Assembly: GCF_027923905.1 (NCBI RefSeq)
Contig: NZ_AP026966.1
Span: 2,729,001 to 2,793,000, forward strand
DNA length: 64,000 nt
Direction: 5' to 3'
Source of the DNA: Massilia varians
GTDB taxonomy: Bacteria > Pseudomonadota > Gammaproteobacteria > Burkholderiales > Burkholderiaceae_D
Shown here: piece by piece, positions 17,182 through 27,749 of the stretch
How the letters are laid out: every line of letters starts with the position of its first letter
How positions within the stretch are numbered: the first letter of the stretch is position 1
Notes under the pieces: model-generated
Told to the model about the DNA's origin: nothing
Seen by the model: only the letters and a program-made list of their open reading frames with translations
The model's database searches: none
Translations under genes and position numbers: made by a program

Positions 17182-19742
17182 TACCAATCCTCCCTGACCG
17201 CGCGTACCGGACCACCCGACAGCGCATAACGTCCCGACACCAGTGCCGTCAGGATCGAGGCCCCGACCAGCACCGCGGCCACGCTCCCCAGCAAGGTCCA
17301 CGGCAGATGCAGCTGCATCGTCCAGTGGAAGGACTGGGGGTTGACAACATAAACCAGGATCAGGCTGATGAACAGCCCCAGCGCGAAGCCGCAGGCCACC
17401 CCGAGCAGGGTGAGCAGGCCGCCTTCGAAGGCCAGGATGCCCAGCACCTGGCCGCGCGTGACGCCGACGTGGCGCAGCATGCCGAATTCCTTCGAGCGCG
17501 CCAGCGTCTGGGCCGAGAAGCTGGCGGCGACCCCGGACAGCCCAATGGCGATCGCGATCGCCTCGAGCAGGTAGGTCACGGCAAAGCTGCGGTCGAAGAT
17601 GCGCAGGCTGGCGGCGCGGATCTCGCCGGCCGACATGGTCTTGAGCGCGGCGCCGAAAGGCAGGGCGCGCACCGCTTCCTCGAGCTGCGCGGCGCTGCCG
17701 CCGCGCGCCGCGAACAGCGCGGCATCCGTGACTTCGCCTTCGCCGGTCAGGGCGCGGTAGTCGGCCAGGCGGATCACCACCGAGCCGGCCTGGTTGGCGT
17801 AGTCGCGCCACACGCCGGCCACGAAGAACGGGGCTTGCGCGCCGCCGAGCGGCAGGGTCAGGGTCTGGCCGACGCGCACCCCGTACAGGTCGAGCATGGC
17901 TTCGGAGACCCAGGCCGGACGCGCCCCGCCCGGCACCGGGGCGCTGGGACCCACCAGGTACAGCAGCTGCCCCGGATCGCGCGCATCGATGTCGCGCGCG
18001 ATCACCACCACGCTGGGCCGCTCGGGCGCCAGCGAAACCGGACGGGTGCGCAGGAAGTGGGCCTGGGCGACGCCGGGCAGGGCGCGTAGCGCCGCCTGCT
18101 GGCCGGAGGTGAGGAAACCGGTATTGCCGCTGGTGGCCGCACGCACGTACAGGTCGGCCGGCAGGATGTGTCCCATCCAGTCGTCGACCGAGATCCGGAA
18201 GCTGGCCACCATGATGCCCATCGCCACCATCAGGCTGAAGCTGGCGAGCACCCCGCCCAGCGCGATCGCCGCCTGGCCGGGGGCGTTCGCCAGGCGCGAC
18301 AGGGACAGCAGCAGGATCGGCGGCGCGCGCCGCGTCCGCAGCAACATGCTCTCCATGCGGCGAAAAGCGACCGCGGCCAGGCGCGGCGTCAGGCCGATGC
18401 CGCCGATGAGCAGCAGCGCGATCGAGAGGTAGCCGAACAGCGGCAGTTCGAATACCGGCGGTGCGAAGGCCAGCAGCGCGGCGAGCAGCAGGCACAGCAG
18501 TGAGGGCCAGATGCGCGCCAGGCGCGACAGCGCGGCCTCGTCGGCGCCCGACTTGATCGCCACCGCCGGCCGCGCGTTGGCGGCCTCGAGCGCGGGCGCC
18601 AGGCAGCCGAGCAGGGCCACGCCAAGGCCGAGCAGGAAGAACACCGCGGCCGCCAGCGGCGTGAACTGCACCTGCGGACGGATGCCGGGGAAGTAGCCGG
18701 CGCCCAGGTCGCCGCCGAAATAGGTGAGGGCCAGGGCCGCCAGCGCGTAGCCGCCCAGGATGCCCAGCGCCGCCCCCAGTACGCCCAGGCTGGCGCCCTC
18801 GAGCAGCACCTGGCCGAGCAACTGCTTGCGCTCCAGGCCGAGCACGCGCAGCAGCGCGAACTGGCTGCGCCGGCGCATCACCGACAGCGCCTGGGTCGAG
18901 AACACCAGGAAGGCGCCGGTGAACAGGGCCACCAGCGCCAGCACGGTCAGGTTGACGCGGTAGGCGCGGCTCAGGTTGGCGTTGCGCGCTTCCTGGTCGC
19001 TGTCGTTCGGCTGGCGCACCACGAAGCGGCCCGGGAAGCTGCGCTCCAGTTCCCGGGCCAGGCTGCGCTGGAAGGCGGCGCGGTCGACCCCGTCGCGCAG
19101 CTTGAGGTCGACCCGCGACAGGCGCCCCAGCTGCTTGAAGCGCCACTGCATCGCGCCGATGTCCATGACGGCGATGCGCTGGCCGGCGCGGGCGCGCTGC
19201 ACCGGCCCGGCCACGCGCAGCCTGAGGTCGGCCGTGCCGGCGCGCAGCACCAGGATGTCCCCGGGCCGTTTTCCGAGCCAGCTCTGGGCAGCCGGCGACA
19301 GGAACAGGGCGTCGTCGGCCAGTACGTCGGTCATGCGGCCATCCTGCGGCACCCCGGTGAGATCGGGCGAGATGGCCCAGGCGCGGAAGGCATCGATGCC
19401 GACGATGCGCAGGGCGCCTTGCATGCCGGGGAAACCCGCCGACAGCTCGAGCACCGGCGCCGCCGCCGCCACCTGCGGCCGGTCCGCCAGCTGCGGATAC
19501 ACGGACTCGTCGAAGAGGGGCTCGCGGCCGACCACCTGGATGTCGGCCTGGCCCGACAGGGTCTTGACGGCGGCGGAAAACTCGTTGAAGGCGGCGGCGT
19601 TGATGAGGTGGATGGCGAAGCCCATGGCGACCCCGACCGCGATCGCCGCGATGGCGAGCAGCGCCCGCACCGGATGGGTGCGCCATTCGCCGAACAGGAG
19701 CCAGCGAGACAGTGTGCCGGTCGGCAGGCTCAGGCCGGGCAT
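17181..19742 (-). CDS. FtsX/MacB-type ABC transporter permease
   Basis: An 853-residue permease with two FtsX modules. An N-terminal anchor (HPVRALLAIAAIAVGVAMG), a large periplasmic region, membrane helices around 270-390 and 420-510, a second periplasmic region, and a final three-helix FtsX block near the C-terminus (AIAIAIGLSGVAASFSAQTLARSKEFGMLRHVGV). This is the AttF/AttG or LolC-like type that moves lipids, lipoproteins or peptides using a separate ATPase. No LolD-like ATPase gene is adjacent: the gene just upstream is a DUF4124 protein. The ATG at 19742 lies 13 bases inside the upstream gene; the frame extends further but reads as a shadow. Confidence 0.88.
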   Translation of the reverse strand: MPGLSLPTGTLSRWLLFGEWRTHPVRALLAIAAIAVGVAMGFAIHLINAAAFNEFSAAVKTLSGQADIQVVGREPLFDESVYPQLADRPQVAAAAPVLELSAGFPGMQGALRIVGIDAFRAWAISPDLTGVPQDGRMTDVLADDALFLSPAAQSWLGKRPGDILVLRAGTADLRLRVAGPVQRARAGQRIAVMDIGAMQWRFKQLGRLSRVDLKLRDGVDRAAFQRSLARELERSFPGRFVVRQPNDSDQEARNANLSRAYRVNLTVLALVALFTGAFLVFSTQALSVMRRRSQFALLRVLGLERKQLLGQVLLEGASLGVLGAALGILGGYALAALALTYFGGDLGAGYFPGIRPQVQFTPLAAAVFFLLGLGVALLGCLAPALEAANARPAVAIKSGADEAALSRLARIWPSLLCLLLAALLAFAPPVFELPLFGYLSIALLLIGGIGLTPRLAAVAFRRMESMLLRTRRAPPILLLSLSRLANAPGQAAIALGGVLASFSLMVAMGIMVASFRISVDDWMGHILPADLYVRAATSGNTGFLTSGQQAALRALPGVAQAHFLRTRPVSLAPERPSVVVIARDIDARDPGQLLYLVGPSAPVPGGARPAWVSEAMLDLYGVRVGQTLTLPLGGAQAPFFVAGVWRDYANQAGSVVIRLADYRALTGEGEVTDAALFAARGGSAAQLEEAVRALPFGAALKTMSAGEIRAASLRIFDRSFAVTYLLEAIAIAIGLSGVAASFSAQTLARSKEFGMLRHVGVTRGQVLGILAFEGGLLTLLGVACGFALGLFISLILVYVVNPQSFHWTMQLHLPWTLLGSVAAVLVGASILTALVSGRYALSGGPVRAVREDW

Positions 19743-20176
19743 TCCACCGCCAGTGCCTCGGCCTGCCGGCGCGCCTTGGTGCGGGCGCGCTCGGCCTCCT
19801 CGCGCCCGGCGCGCTGGGCATCTTCCATGGCCCACCTGTGCTGCAGGCGCAGCCGGTCGCAGCGCCGTCGGATGGCGGCCGCGGCCCGCCCTGCCCGGAC
19901 ACGCTCGCGCGCCGCCTGTTCCTCGCGCGCCGCGCGCGCCTCCTCGATCTCCTGCAGGCGGGCGCGATCGCGCGCAAGCCGGGCCAGCGCTTCCGGCGCT
20001 TGGGCGGGCGCCGCCTGTACCGTCAAGGCTACCGCGTCCTGGCCGCAGGGCCGGTCGTGATAACTGATCCTGCCGCCTTCCCGGCATTTGTAGATCGTGC
20101 CGGCGCTGGCGGCGCCGGACACCAGGCACAGGATCGCCATCGAGAGTTGCTTGCGCATAGGAAGGTCCCCGGTCAT
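19730..20176 (-). CDS. DUF4124 exported protein with helical tail
   Basis: A small secreted or periplasmic protein. The signal peptide ends at SGAASA, followed by the DUF4124 core (GTIYKCREGGRISYHDRPCG, with two Cys that could form a disulfide) and a long Arg/Glu/Ala-rich stretch that should be a single alpha helix or coiled coil (about residues 65-135). Two starts are possible: ATG 20176, which overlaps the stop of the FAD gene as ATGA, or ATG 20158, which gives a more normal signal peptide. The 3' end overlaps the permease start by 13 bases. DUF4124 has no established function; it resembles a truncated SH3-like fold. Confidence 0.75.
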   Translation of the reverse strand: MTGDLPMRKQLSMAILCLVSGAASAGTIYKCREGGRISYHDRPCGQDAVALTVQAAPAQAPEALARLARDRARLQEIEEARAAREEQAARERVRAGRAAAAIRRRCDRLRLQHRWAMEDAQRAGREEAERARTKARRQAEALAVECPA

Positions 20177-21601
20177 AGGATTTTGCCAGGGTTCATAATG
20201 CCGAGCGGGTCCAGCGCGGCCTTGATGGCACGCATCATGTCCAGTTCGGCCGGGTCCTTGTAGCGCGCCAGCTCCTCGCGCTTGAGCGCGCCGATGCCGT
20301 GCTCGGCCGAGATCGAGCCTTGCAAACGCATCACGTTGTCGTGGACGATGCGGTTCACCGCGTCCTGGTGCGCCAGGAAGCCGTCGTGGCCGATGCCGGC
20401 CGGCGGCGCGACGTTGTAATGCAGGTTGCCGTCACCCAAGTGCCCGAAGCACACAACCTGGCAGCCGGGGAAGGCCGCCTGCAAGGCGGCATCGGTCTGG
20501 GCGATAAAGTCGGGGATGTGCGACACCGGCAGCGAGATGTCGTGCTTGATGTTCTTGCCGGCCGCCGCTTGCGCCATCGAAATGTGCTCGCGCAGCTTCC
20601 ACAGGCCGATCGACTGGCTTACCGAGCTGGCCAGCACGGCGTCGAGCGCGATGCCGGCTTCCAGCGCCGCCCCGACCGCGGACTCGACCAGACCGGCGGC
20701 GTGGTCTTCCGATTCGTTGCTCGACAATTCGATCAGGGCGTACTGCGGATAGTGGTCGGCGAAGGGCCGGGGCAGGTCGGGGAAATGGGTATGGACCAGG
20801 CGCAGGCACAGGTCGGACATCAGCTCGTAGCCGGTGAGCGCGGCGCCGCAGCGTTCCTGCATCAGGGACAGCAACGCCAGGGCACTGGTTGGCGAGTCGA
20901 GCGCGACCAGTGCCGTCAGGGCCGCCTTCGGCTGCGGATACAGCTTCAGCACGGCGGCGGTGATGACCCCGAGCGTGCCCTCCGCGCCGATGAACAGCTC
21001 GCGCAGCGCATAGCCGGTATTGTCCTTGCGCAATCCGCGCAAGCCGTCCCACACCCGGCCCTGGGCGGAGACGACTTCCAGGCCCAGACACAGCTCGCGG
21101 GTATTCCCGTAGCGCAGCACCGCGGTGCCGCCGGCATTGGTCGCCAGGTTGCCGCCGATGGTGCAGCTGCCTTCGCTGGCCAGCGACAGCGGGAACAGCA
21201 TGCCGGCTTCCAGCGCGGCCTGCTGGACGTCGACCAGCAGGCAGCCGGCTTCGACCGTCATGGTGCGGTTGGCCGCGTCGATGGCGCGGATGCGGTTCAG
21301 GCGCCGCAGCGACAGCACGATGGCGCTGCCGCTGGCATCGGGCACGCTGCCGAGCACCAGGCCGGTCCTGCCGCCCTGGGGCACGATGGGCACGCGTGCG
21401 GCGGCGCAGGCGGCCACCACCCGGGCCACCTCCATGGTGTCGGCGGGTAGCGCCACGGCGAGCGCGCGCCCGCTGAAGCGGCCGCGCCAGTCTTCCAGGA
21501 AAGGCGCCATCGCGGCGGGATCGAGGATCAGGTGCGCCGCGCCGACGATGGCGCCGAGCGCGGCGGCGAACGTGGCCGGCGCGGCGCCGGCCGGCTGTGC
21601 T

Positions 21602-21609
<8 letters not shown>
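20173..21609 (-). CDS. FAD-linked oxidoreductase, GlcD / D-2-hydroxyglutarate dehydrogenase type
   Basis: A 478-residue flavoenzyme of the VAO/PCMH class. The FAD-binding part has PQGGRTGLVLGSVPD and the SEGSCTIGGNLATNAGG loop; the C-terminal half has GHLGDGNLHYNV and SAEHGIGALKREEL, and the chain ends GIMNPGKIL as most members do. Such enzymes oxidise D-2-hydroxyacids (lactate, glycolate, 2-hydroxyglutarate) and pass electrons to quinone or cytochrome. The closest pattern is the D-2-hydroxyglutarate/D-lactate group. Its start overlaps the DUF2069 gene by eight bases, and its stop overlaps the next start as ATGA. Confidence 0.9.
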
Positions 21610-22644
<1,035 letters not shown>

Positions 22645-22684
22645 TCAATTGACATGCCCTATGCGGGGCGAATCGAACCACCGA

Positions 22685-24034
22685 ATGCTTTCCAAGACCG
22701 TTCACTCCCTGTCGCGCAGCACCGGCGAGCTGCTGGCCCTCGGCGGCGAGCGCGCGCGCGGCCTGACGCTGGGCGAAGCCGGCGACCTGCTGCGCTTCGC
22801 CCGGCGCCGCCTGCGCGAAGAGAAATTGCCGCAAGTGGCAGGGAGCCTGACCTTCACCACCACGCTCGCGCTGGTGCCCCTGCTCACCATCGTGCTGGCA
22901 ATCCTGACCACCTTCCCGGTGTTCGGCCAGGTGCGCGCGGCGCTCGACACCTGGTTCGTGCAGACCCTGATGCCCAAGGCCATCGCCAACACGATCAGCG
23001 CCAACCTGACCCAGTTCGCCGACAAGGCCAAGGGTCTGTCCCTGCTGGGCGCGGTGCTGCTGCTCGTGACCACGACCGCGATGATGGGGATGATCGAGCG
23101 CGCCTTCAACCAGATCTGGGGCGTGCGCCGGCCGCGGCCGTGGTCGCAGCGGGTGCCGGTCTACTGGTCCATCATCACGCTCGGGCCGATCCTGTTCGGC
23201 CTGTCGCTCACCGCCACCTCCCAGCTGTTCACCGCCACCGGCGGCCTGGTGAAGTCTTTCCCATTGCTGGGTACGCTGTTCTACACCGTGGTGTCGGTGG
23301 CCCTGAGCGCCGGGGCCTACATGCTGCTCTACATGGCGGTGCCGAACCGCCGCGTGCACTGGCGCGACGCCCTGTGGGGCGGGCTGGCGGCGGCGATCGC
23401 CTTCGAGCTGGCCAAGCGCGGCTTCGCGCTGTTCATCCGCCAGTTCCCGACCTATGCCATCATCTATGGCGCCCTGGCGGCGCTGCCGCTGTTCCTGGTC
23501 TGGATGTACCTGTCCTGGCTGATCACCCTGGTGGGCGCGGTGCTGGCCGCGGCGCTGCCGGTGGTGAAGTACGAGCGCTGGAAACACCAGCCGGCCCCGG
23601 GCAGCGCCTTCGTGGACGCGATGGCCGTGCTCAAGGTGCTGTGCGGCAGCGCGCGGCTGACCGGCACCACCCTGGTCTCGAACGCGGCGATCCGCGCCCA
23701 TACCCGCATCGGCTACGACGAGATGTCGATGCTGCTCGAGAAAATGCTGGCGGCCGGCTGGGTCGGCCGGGTGCAGGACGAGCTCCCGGCGCGCGTGCGC
23801 TGGGGCGGCGGCGCCCGCGAACAGGTCGAGCACTGGGTGCTGCTGGCCGATCCCGGCACGCTCAGGCTGGCCGACGTCTACCGCCTGTTCGTCTTCGATG
23901 CCGGCAATAGCGATGCGTCGCTGCCTTCCACGCCGCTCGCGCTCGACACTGCGGCGCTGGCGCGCCAGGTCGAGGCGGCGGTGGAGGAGGGACTGGAGCA
24001 GAGCCTGGCCGAGCACTTCGCGGCCGCCGTCTAA
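22685..24034 (+). CDS. YihY/UPF0761 family membrane protein
   Basis: A 449-residue inner-membrane protein with six membrane helices in the first 300 residues (LPQVAGSLTFTTTLALVPLLTI, AMMGMIERAFNQIWGVRRPR, YAIIYGALAALPLFLVWMYLSW), the pattern of the YihY (formerly RNase BN-like) family. The remaining C-terminal part is cytoplasmic, with a winged-helix-like region seen in betaproteobacterial members. The function is not settled; the old RNase BN assignment is wrong for this family. Start codon uncertain: ATG at 22685 is chosen, with ATG 22661 possible and a TTG further up unlikely. It is divergent from wrbA. Confidence 0.85.
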   Translation: MLSKTVHSLSRSTGELLALGGERARGLTLGEAGDLLRFARRRLREEKLPQVAGSLTFTTTLALVPLLTIVLAILTTFPVFGQVRAALDTWFVQTLMPKAIANTISANLTQFADKAKGLSLLGAVLLLVTTTAMMGMIERAFNQIWGVRRPRPWSQRVPVYWSIITLGPILFGLSLTATSQLFTATGGLVKSFPLLGTLFYTVVSVALSAGAYMLLYMAVPNRRVHWRDALWGGLAAAIAFELAKRGFALFIRQFPTYAIIYGALAALPLFLVWMYLSWLITLVGAVLAAALPVVKYERWKHQPAPGSAFVDAMAVLKVLCGSARLTGTTLVSNAAIRAHTRIGYDEMSMLLEKMLAAGWVGRVQDELPARVRWGGGAREQVEHWVLLADPGTLRLADVYRLFVFDAGNSDASLPSTPLALDTAALARQVEAAVEEGLEQSLAEHFAAAV

Positions 24035-24124
24035 GGTCTCCCGGCGTCACCGGTCACGCGGCAAGCGGCGGCCAAAAAACCGTCCCGCCACGGTCTCGGG
24101 CGTGTATTATTTGCAAATTCTGCA

Positions 24125-26623
24125 ATGTTCGATGCCTGTCCTTCTCTACCGCCGATGATCACCAGCGAGCCCAGCGCCGCAGCGCCACCCCTTTCCACTG
24201 CCGCTCCGTTCGCGCCGGACGGCGCCCCGCTCGCACCGCTGCTGCTGGCGCAGGACTGGTCGCGCAGCCCGCTCGGCGATCCGCGCACCTGGCCTGAGCC
24301 TTTGCGCCTGTCCGCCACCCTGCTGCTCGATTCGGCCGCGCCCGCCTGGCTGGCCTGGGGCGAGGACCTGGCCCTGGTCTACAACGACGCCTGCGCCCGC
24401 AGCCTGGGCGAGCGCCACCCGCAGGCGCTGGGTGCGCCGCTGGCCCAGGCGTGGGCCGGCTGCTGGCGCCAGTTGGGCCCCATCGTGGACCAGGTGATGG
24501 CCGGCCGCGCGGTCCACCGGCGCGAGGACGCCGGCGGCATCGTGGGCGCTTTTGCTCCCTTGCGCGATGTCCGGGGCCGGATCCAGGGACTGATCTGCAC
24601 CGGCTGGAGCGTGGCGGGCGAGCTGCACGAGGCGGCCGAACGCTACCGCCTGGCCCGGCTCGCGACCAACGACGCCATCTGGGACTGGCGCATCGCCGAC
24701 GGCCACGTCATCTGGAACCAGGCCCTGCACAGCCTGTTCGGGCATGCGCTCGACAAGACCAGCGCGAGCTGGTGGATCGAGCACATCCACCCGGACGACC
24801 GCGCCCGCATCGATGCCGACATCCACGCGGTGATCGAGGGCGGCGGCACCAGCTGGGTCGGGGAATACCGCTTCCGGCGCGCCGACGGCAGCTATGCCGA
24901 GATCTATGACCGCGGCACGGTGCTGCGCGACGCCGAAGGCAGGGCGCTGCGCATGATCGGCGCCATGCTCGACCTGTCCGAGCGGATCGCGATCGGCGCC
25001 GCGCTGCGTGAGAGCGAGCGGCTGTTCCGCACCCTGTTCGAGTCGATCGACGAGGGCTTTTGCGTGATCGAGTTCCTGGACGGCCCGCACGGCCCCCTGA
25101 GCGACTATGTGCACGTGATGGCCAATCCGGCCTACGCGGCCAACGCCGGCATCGAGAACGTGGTCGGCCAGCGCGTGCGCGACATGGTGCCGCTGGAAGC
25201 GGACGGCTGGGTCGAGATCTATCGCCGCGTGCTGCTCACCGGCGAACCGGTACGCTTCGAACGCACCCTGGAGCGTACAGGGCGCTACCTGGAACTGGCG
25301 GCGCTGCGCATCGAGCCGCCCGAGCGGCGCCAGGTGGCCGTGCTGTTCCAGGACGGCAGCAAGCGCCACCAGGCCGAGCTGGCGCTGCGCGAACTGAACG
25401 ACACGCTCGAGCGGCGCGTCGCCGAAGGCGTCGACGAGCGGGTCCGGATCGAGGGCGCCCTGCGCCAGGCCCAGAAGATGGAGGCGGTGGGCCAGCTCAC
25501 CGGCGGCATCGCGCACGACTTCAACAACATGCTGGCGGTCGTGACCAGCGCGCTCGAATTGCTGGGCCGGCGCGTGCAGGGCGGCATCGCACCGATGGAC
25601 GCGCGCGCCCTCCAGTACGTCGAGATGGCCAAGGGCGGTGGGCGCCGCGCCGCCCAGCTGACCCAGCGCCTGCTCGCCTTCTCGCGCCAGCAGGCCCTGC
25701 GCCCGGAAACCCTGTCGCTCAACCGCCTGGTCGCCAACATGTCGGAACTGCTGCAGCACGCGCTGGGCGGCAACGTGCGCCTGGACACCGTGCTGGCCGG
25801 CGGCCTGTGGCATGCCCACGTCGACGCCAACCAGCTCGAAAGCGCGATCCTGAACCTGGCGGTGAACGCGCGCGACGCGATGCCCGGCGGCGGGCGCCTG
25901 CGCATCGAGACCGCCAACGCACCGCTCGACGAAGCCTATGCCAGCGCGCATCCGGGGCTGATTCCGGGCCAGTACGTCGTGGTGGCGGTGGGCGACACCG
26001 GGACCGGCATGTCGCCGGAGGTCGTGGCCAGGGCCTTCGATCCTTTTTTCACGACCAAGGAAGTCGGGCGCGGGACCGGCCTGGGCCTGAGCCAGGTCTA
26101 CGGTTTCGTGCAGCAGTCCGGCGGCCATGTGAAGATCGAATCCGCACCGGGGCAGGGCACGACCGTCAGGCTCTACCTGCCGCGCCACCACGAGGCCGCC
26201 GAGGCGCTGCCGGCCGCCGCCGCGGCCGAGGTGGTGTTCGGCGATGCCGGCGACGTGATCCTGGTGGTCGAGGACGAAGCCGCGGTGCGCACGCTGTCGG
26301 CCGCCATGCTGGCCGAGCTGGGTTACCGGGTGCTCGAGGCCGACGGCGCGGACGCGGCCCTGGCCCTGCTCGACAGCCATCCGGAGATCGCGCTGCTGTT
26401 CACCGACGTGGTCATGCCCGAGATGAACGGCAGGGAGCTGGCCGACCTGGCGCTGCGCCGGCGCCCCGGGCTGCCGGTGCTGTTTACCACCGGCTACACC
26501 CGCAACGCGGTGGTGCACAAGGGCGTGCTCGAAGCCGGGGTGCAGCTGATCGGCAAGCCGTTTACGCTCGAGCAACTGGCGCCGCGCGTGCGCGCGCTGC
26601 TCGACCGGCGCGTTACCAGCTGA
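24125..26623 (+). CDS. hybrid histidine kinase with PAS domains and receiver
   Basis: An 832-residue cytoplasmic signalling protein with no membrane segment. Order: a low-complexity start, a PAS/GAF-like region (about 60-160, DWSRSPLGDP motif), a PAS domain with PAC (about 175-290), another PAS (about 300-420), a linker coiled coil, the dimerisation/phosphoacceptor domain with H464 in GGIAHDFNN, the ATPase domain (NLAVNARDAM, GTGLGLSQVYGF), and a C-terminal receiver with D761 in LFTDVVMPEMNG. The HDFNN type of phosphoacceptor box is common in soluble hybrid kinases. No Hpt or DNA-binding partner is adjacent. The 3' end overlaps the convergent DUF962 gene by eleven bases. Confidence 0.9.
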   Translation: MFDACPSLPPMITSEPSAAAPPLSTAAPFAPDGAPLAPLLLAQDWSRSPLGDPRTWPEPLRLSATLLLDSAAPAWLAWGEDLALVYNDACARSLGERHPQALGAPLAQAWAGCWRQLGPIVDQVMAGRAVHRREDAGGIVGAFAPLRDVRGRIQGLICTGWSVAGELHEAAERYRLARLATNDAIWDWRIADGHVIWNQALHSLFGHALDKTSASWWIEHIHPDDRARIDADIHAVIEGGGTSWVGEYRFRRADGSYAEIYDRGTVLRDAEGRALRMIGAMLDLSERIAIGAALRESERLFRTLFESIDEGFCVIEFLDGPHGPLSDYVHVMANPAYAANAGIENVVGQRVRDMVPLEADGWVEIYRRVLLTGEPVRFERTLERTGRYLELAALRIEPPERRQVAVLFQDGSKRHQAELALRELNDTLERRVAEGVDERVRIEGALRQAQKMEAVGQLTGGIAHDFNNMLAVVTSALELLGRRVQGGIAPMDARALQYVEMAKGGGRRAAQLTQRLLAFSRQQALRPETLSLNRLVANMSELLQHALGGNVRLDTVLAGGLWHAHVDANQLESAILNLAVNARDAMPGGGRLRIETANAPLDEAYASAHPGLIPGQYVVVAVGDTGTGMSPEVVARAFDPFFTTKEVGRGTGLGLSQVYGFVQQSGGHVKIESAPGQGTTVRLYLPRHHEAAEALPAAAAAEVVFGDAGDVILVVEDEAAVRTLSAAMLAELGYRVLEADGADAALALLDSHPEIALLFTDVVMPEMNGRELADLALRRRPGLPVLFTTGYTRNAVVHKGVLEAGVQLIGKPFTLEQLAPRVRALLDRRVTS

Positions 26624-26918
26624 GCTTGCCTGTCAGCATCTGCCAGTACATCACCCAGTCGGCGCGGAACGACCACCAGGGCTGGGAGAACGAGGCCGGC
26701 TTGTTCTTCTCGTAGAAGAAGTGGCCGATCCAGGCCCCGCCATAGCCGCTGAGCAGCGCGAACAGCAGCCACCAGGCGTTCAGGCTGTCGATGTACTGGG
26801 CGATCGCGGCGATCGCCGATGAGGTGCCGATGAAGTGGGCGCGGCGGCAGCGCCGGTCGGCGTGCTGGGTCAGGTAGTAGGGATAGAACTCCGCGAAGCT
26901 GGCGAAACGGGCCGTCAT
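26613..26918 (-). CDS. DUF962 / Mpo1-like protein
   Basis: A 101-residue membrane protein with two hydrophobic segments (about 30-48 and 46-65) and the conserved HADRRCRRAHFIG and GHFFYEKNKPA blocks. Yeast Mpo1, of the same family, is an iron-dependent dioxygenase that shortens 2-hydroxy fatty acids; the His residues here could bind the metal. Bacterial function is inferred only. Its ATG overlaps the stop of the hydrolase gene as ATGA, so the two are translationally coupled. The longer frame upstream is a shadow. Confidence 0.82.
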   Translation of the reverse strand: MTARFASFAEFYPYYLTQHADRRCRRAHFIGTSSAIAAIAQYIDSLNAWWLLFALLSGYGGAWIGHFFYEKNKPASFSQPWWSFRADWVMYWQMLTGKLSW

Positions 26919-27748
26919 GGCGTCTCCTGGGTCTCGTCGAACGGGATCGACGCGGCGAAGCCGGCAAGGGCATCGAGCACCGCGTCGGGCGCTTCGGCCA
27001 TCATCTGGTGACCGGCGTCCACGTTGACGATTTTGCCATGCCTGACCGCGCCGGTCAGCAGTGTCGTCGAGCGGGGCGGCGTCATCACGTCCTGCTTGCC
27101 GAACACGAACAGGGTCGGGCAGCGCACCGCATTGGCCGCGGCCTCGCCGTTGGCGTAGTTGTTGCACGCGGCGAAGTCGGTGTGGAACAGCTGCTGCGGA
27201 TTGCGCGCCGACATGCGCTGCATCAGGCGGCGCGCGCCGCCCATCACCGAAAAGCCCGGGCCGGGACAGGACGGCTTGTGCGCGATCGAGGAGTGCGACC
27301 AGATGTTGACCATGTCGATGGCGCTTTGCTCGTCGGTGCGCGCGGTCTCGAGCAGGGCGTCGGCCACCTTCATCGGATAGGTGCTGCCGAGCAGGGCCAG
27401 GCCGGCGACCGCTTGCGGAGCCCGATGGCTGGCCTCCAGCGCGATCAGCGAGCCCATGCTGTGGCCGGCCAGCAGTGCACGTTTGACCCCGGCCGCTTCC
27501 AGCATGGCCAGGATCCAGTCGGCCATCGCTTCCACGCTGCGCAAGGCCGGGCCGCCGCTGCGGCCGTGGCCCGGCAGGTCGACCGCCAGCACCGCGTAGC
27601 CGTGGTGCGCCAGGTAGCGGCTCTGCAGCGCCCAGACCGAGTGGTCGTTCTGGGCGCCGTGGATCAGCACGATGGCCGGCAGAGCAGAGTCGAACGCTTT
27701 GCCGCCGGTGTAGGCGTAGGCGCCGGCGCCCTTGATCTCGCATTGCAT
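26915..27748 (-). CDS. alpha/beta hydrolase
   Basis: A 277-residue hydrolase with the oxyanion region LIHGAQNDHSVW, the nucleophile elbow GHSMGS (Ser97), an acid in the FVFGKQDVMTPP segment and a terminal His in VDAGHQMMAEAP. It is related to the MhpC/haloperoxidase group; the substrate is unknown. It sits between the sulfhydrylase gene (two-base gap upstream) and the DUF962 gene (ATGA overlap), so the three are probably one transcript. Confidence 0.87.
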   Translation of the reverse strand: MQCEIKGAGAYAYTGGKAFDSALPAIVLIHGAQNDHSVWALQSRYLAHHGYAVLAVDLPGHGRSGGPALRSVEAMADWILAMLEAAGVKRALLAGHSMGSLIALEASHRAPQAVAGLALLGSTYPMKVADALLETARTDEQSAIDMVNIWSHSSIAHKPSCPGPGFSVMGGARRLMQRMSARNPQQLFHTDFAACNNYANGEAAANAVRCPTLFVFGKQDVMTPPRSTTLLTGAVRHGKIVNVDAGHQMMAEAPDAVLDALAGFAASIPFDETQETP

Positions 27749-27749
27749 G

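Noticed and set aside
24146..26575. An 809-codon frame opposite the hybrid kinase
   Set aside because: Shadow; His, Gln, Gly and Val-rich with no recognisable domain.
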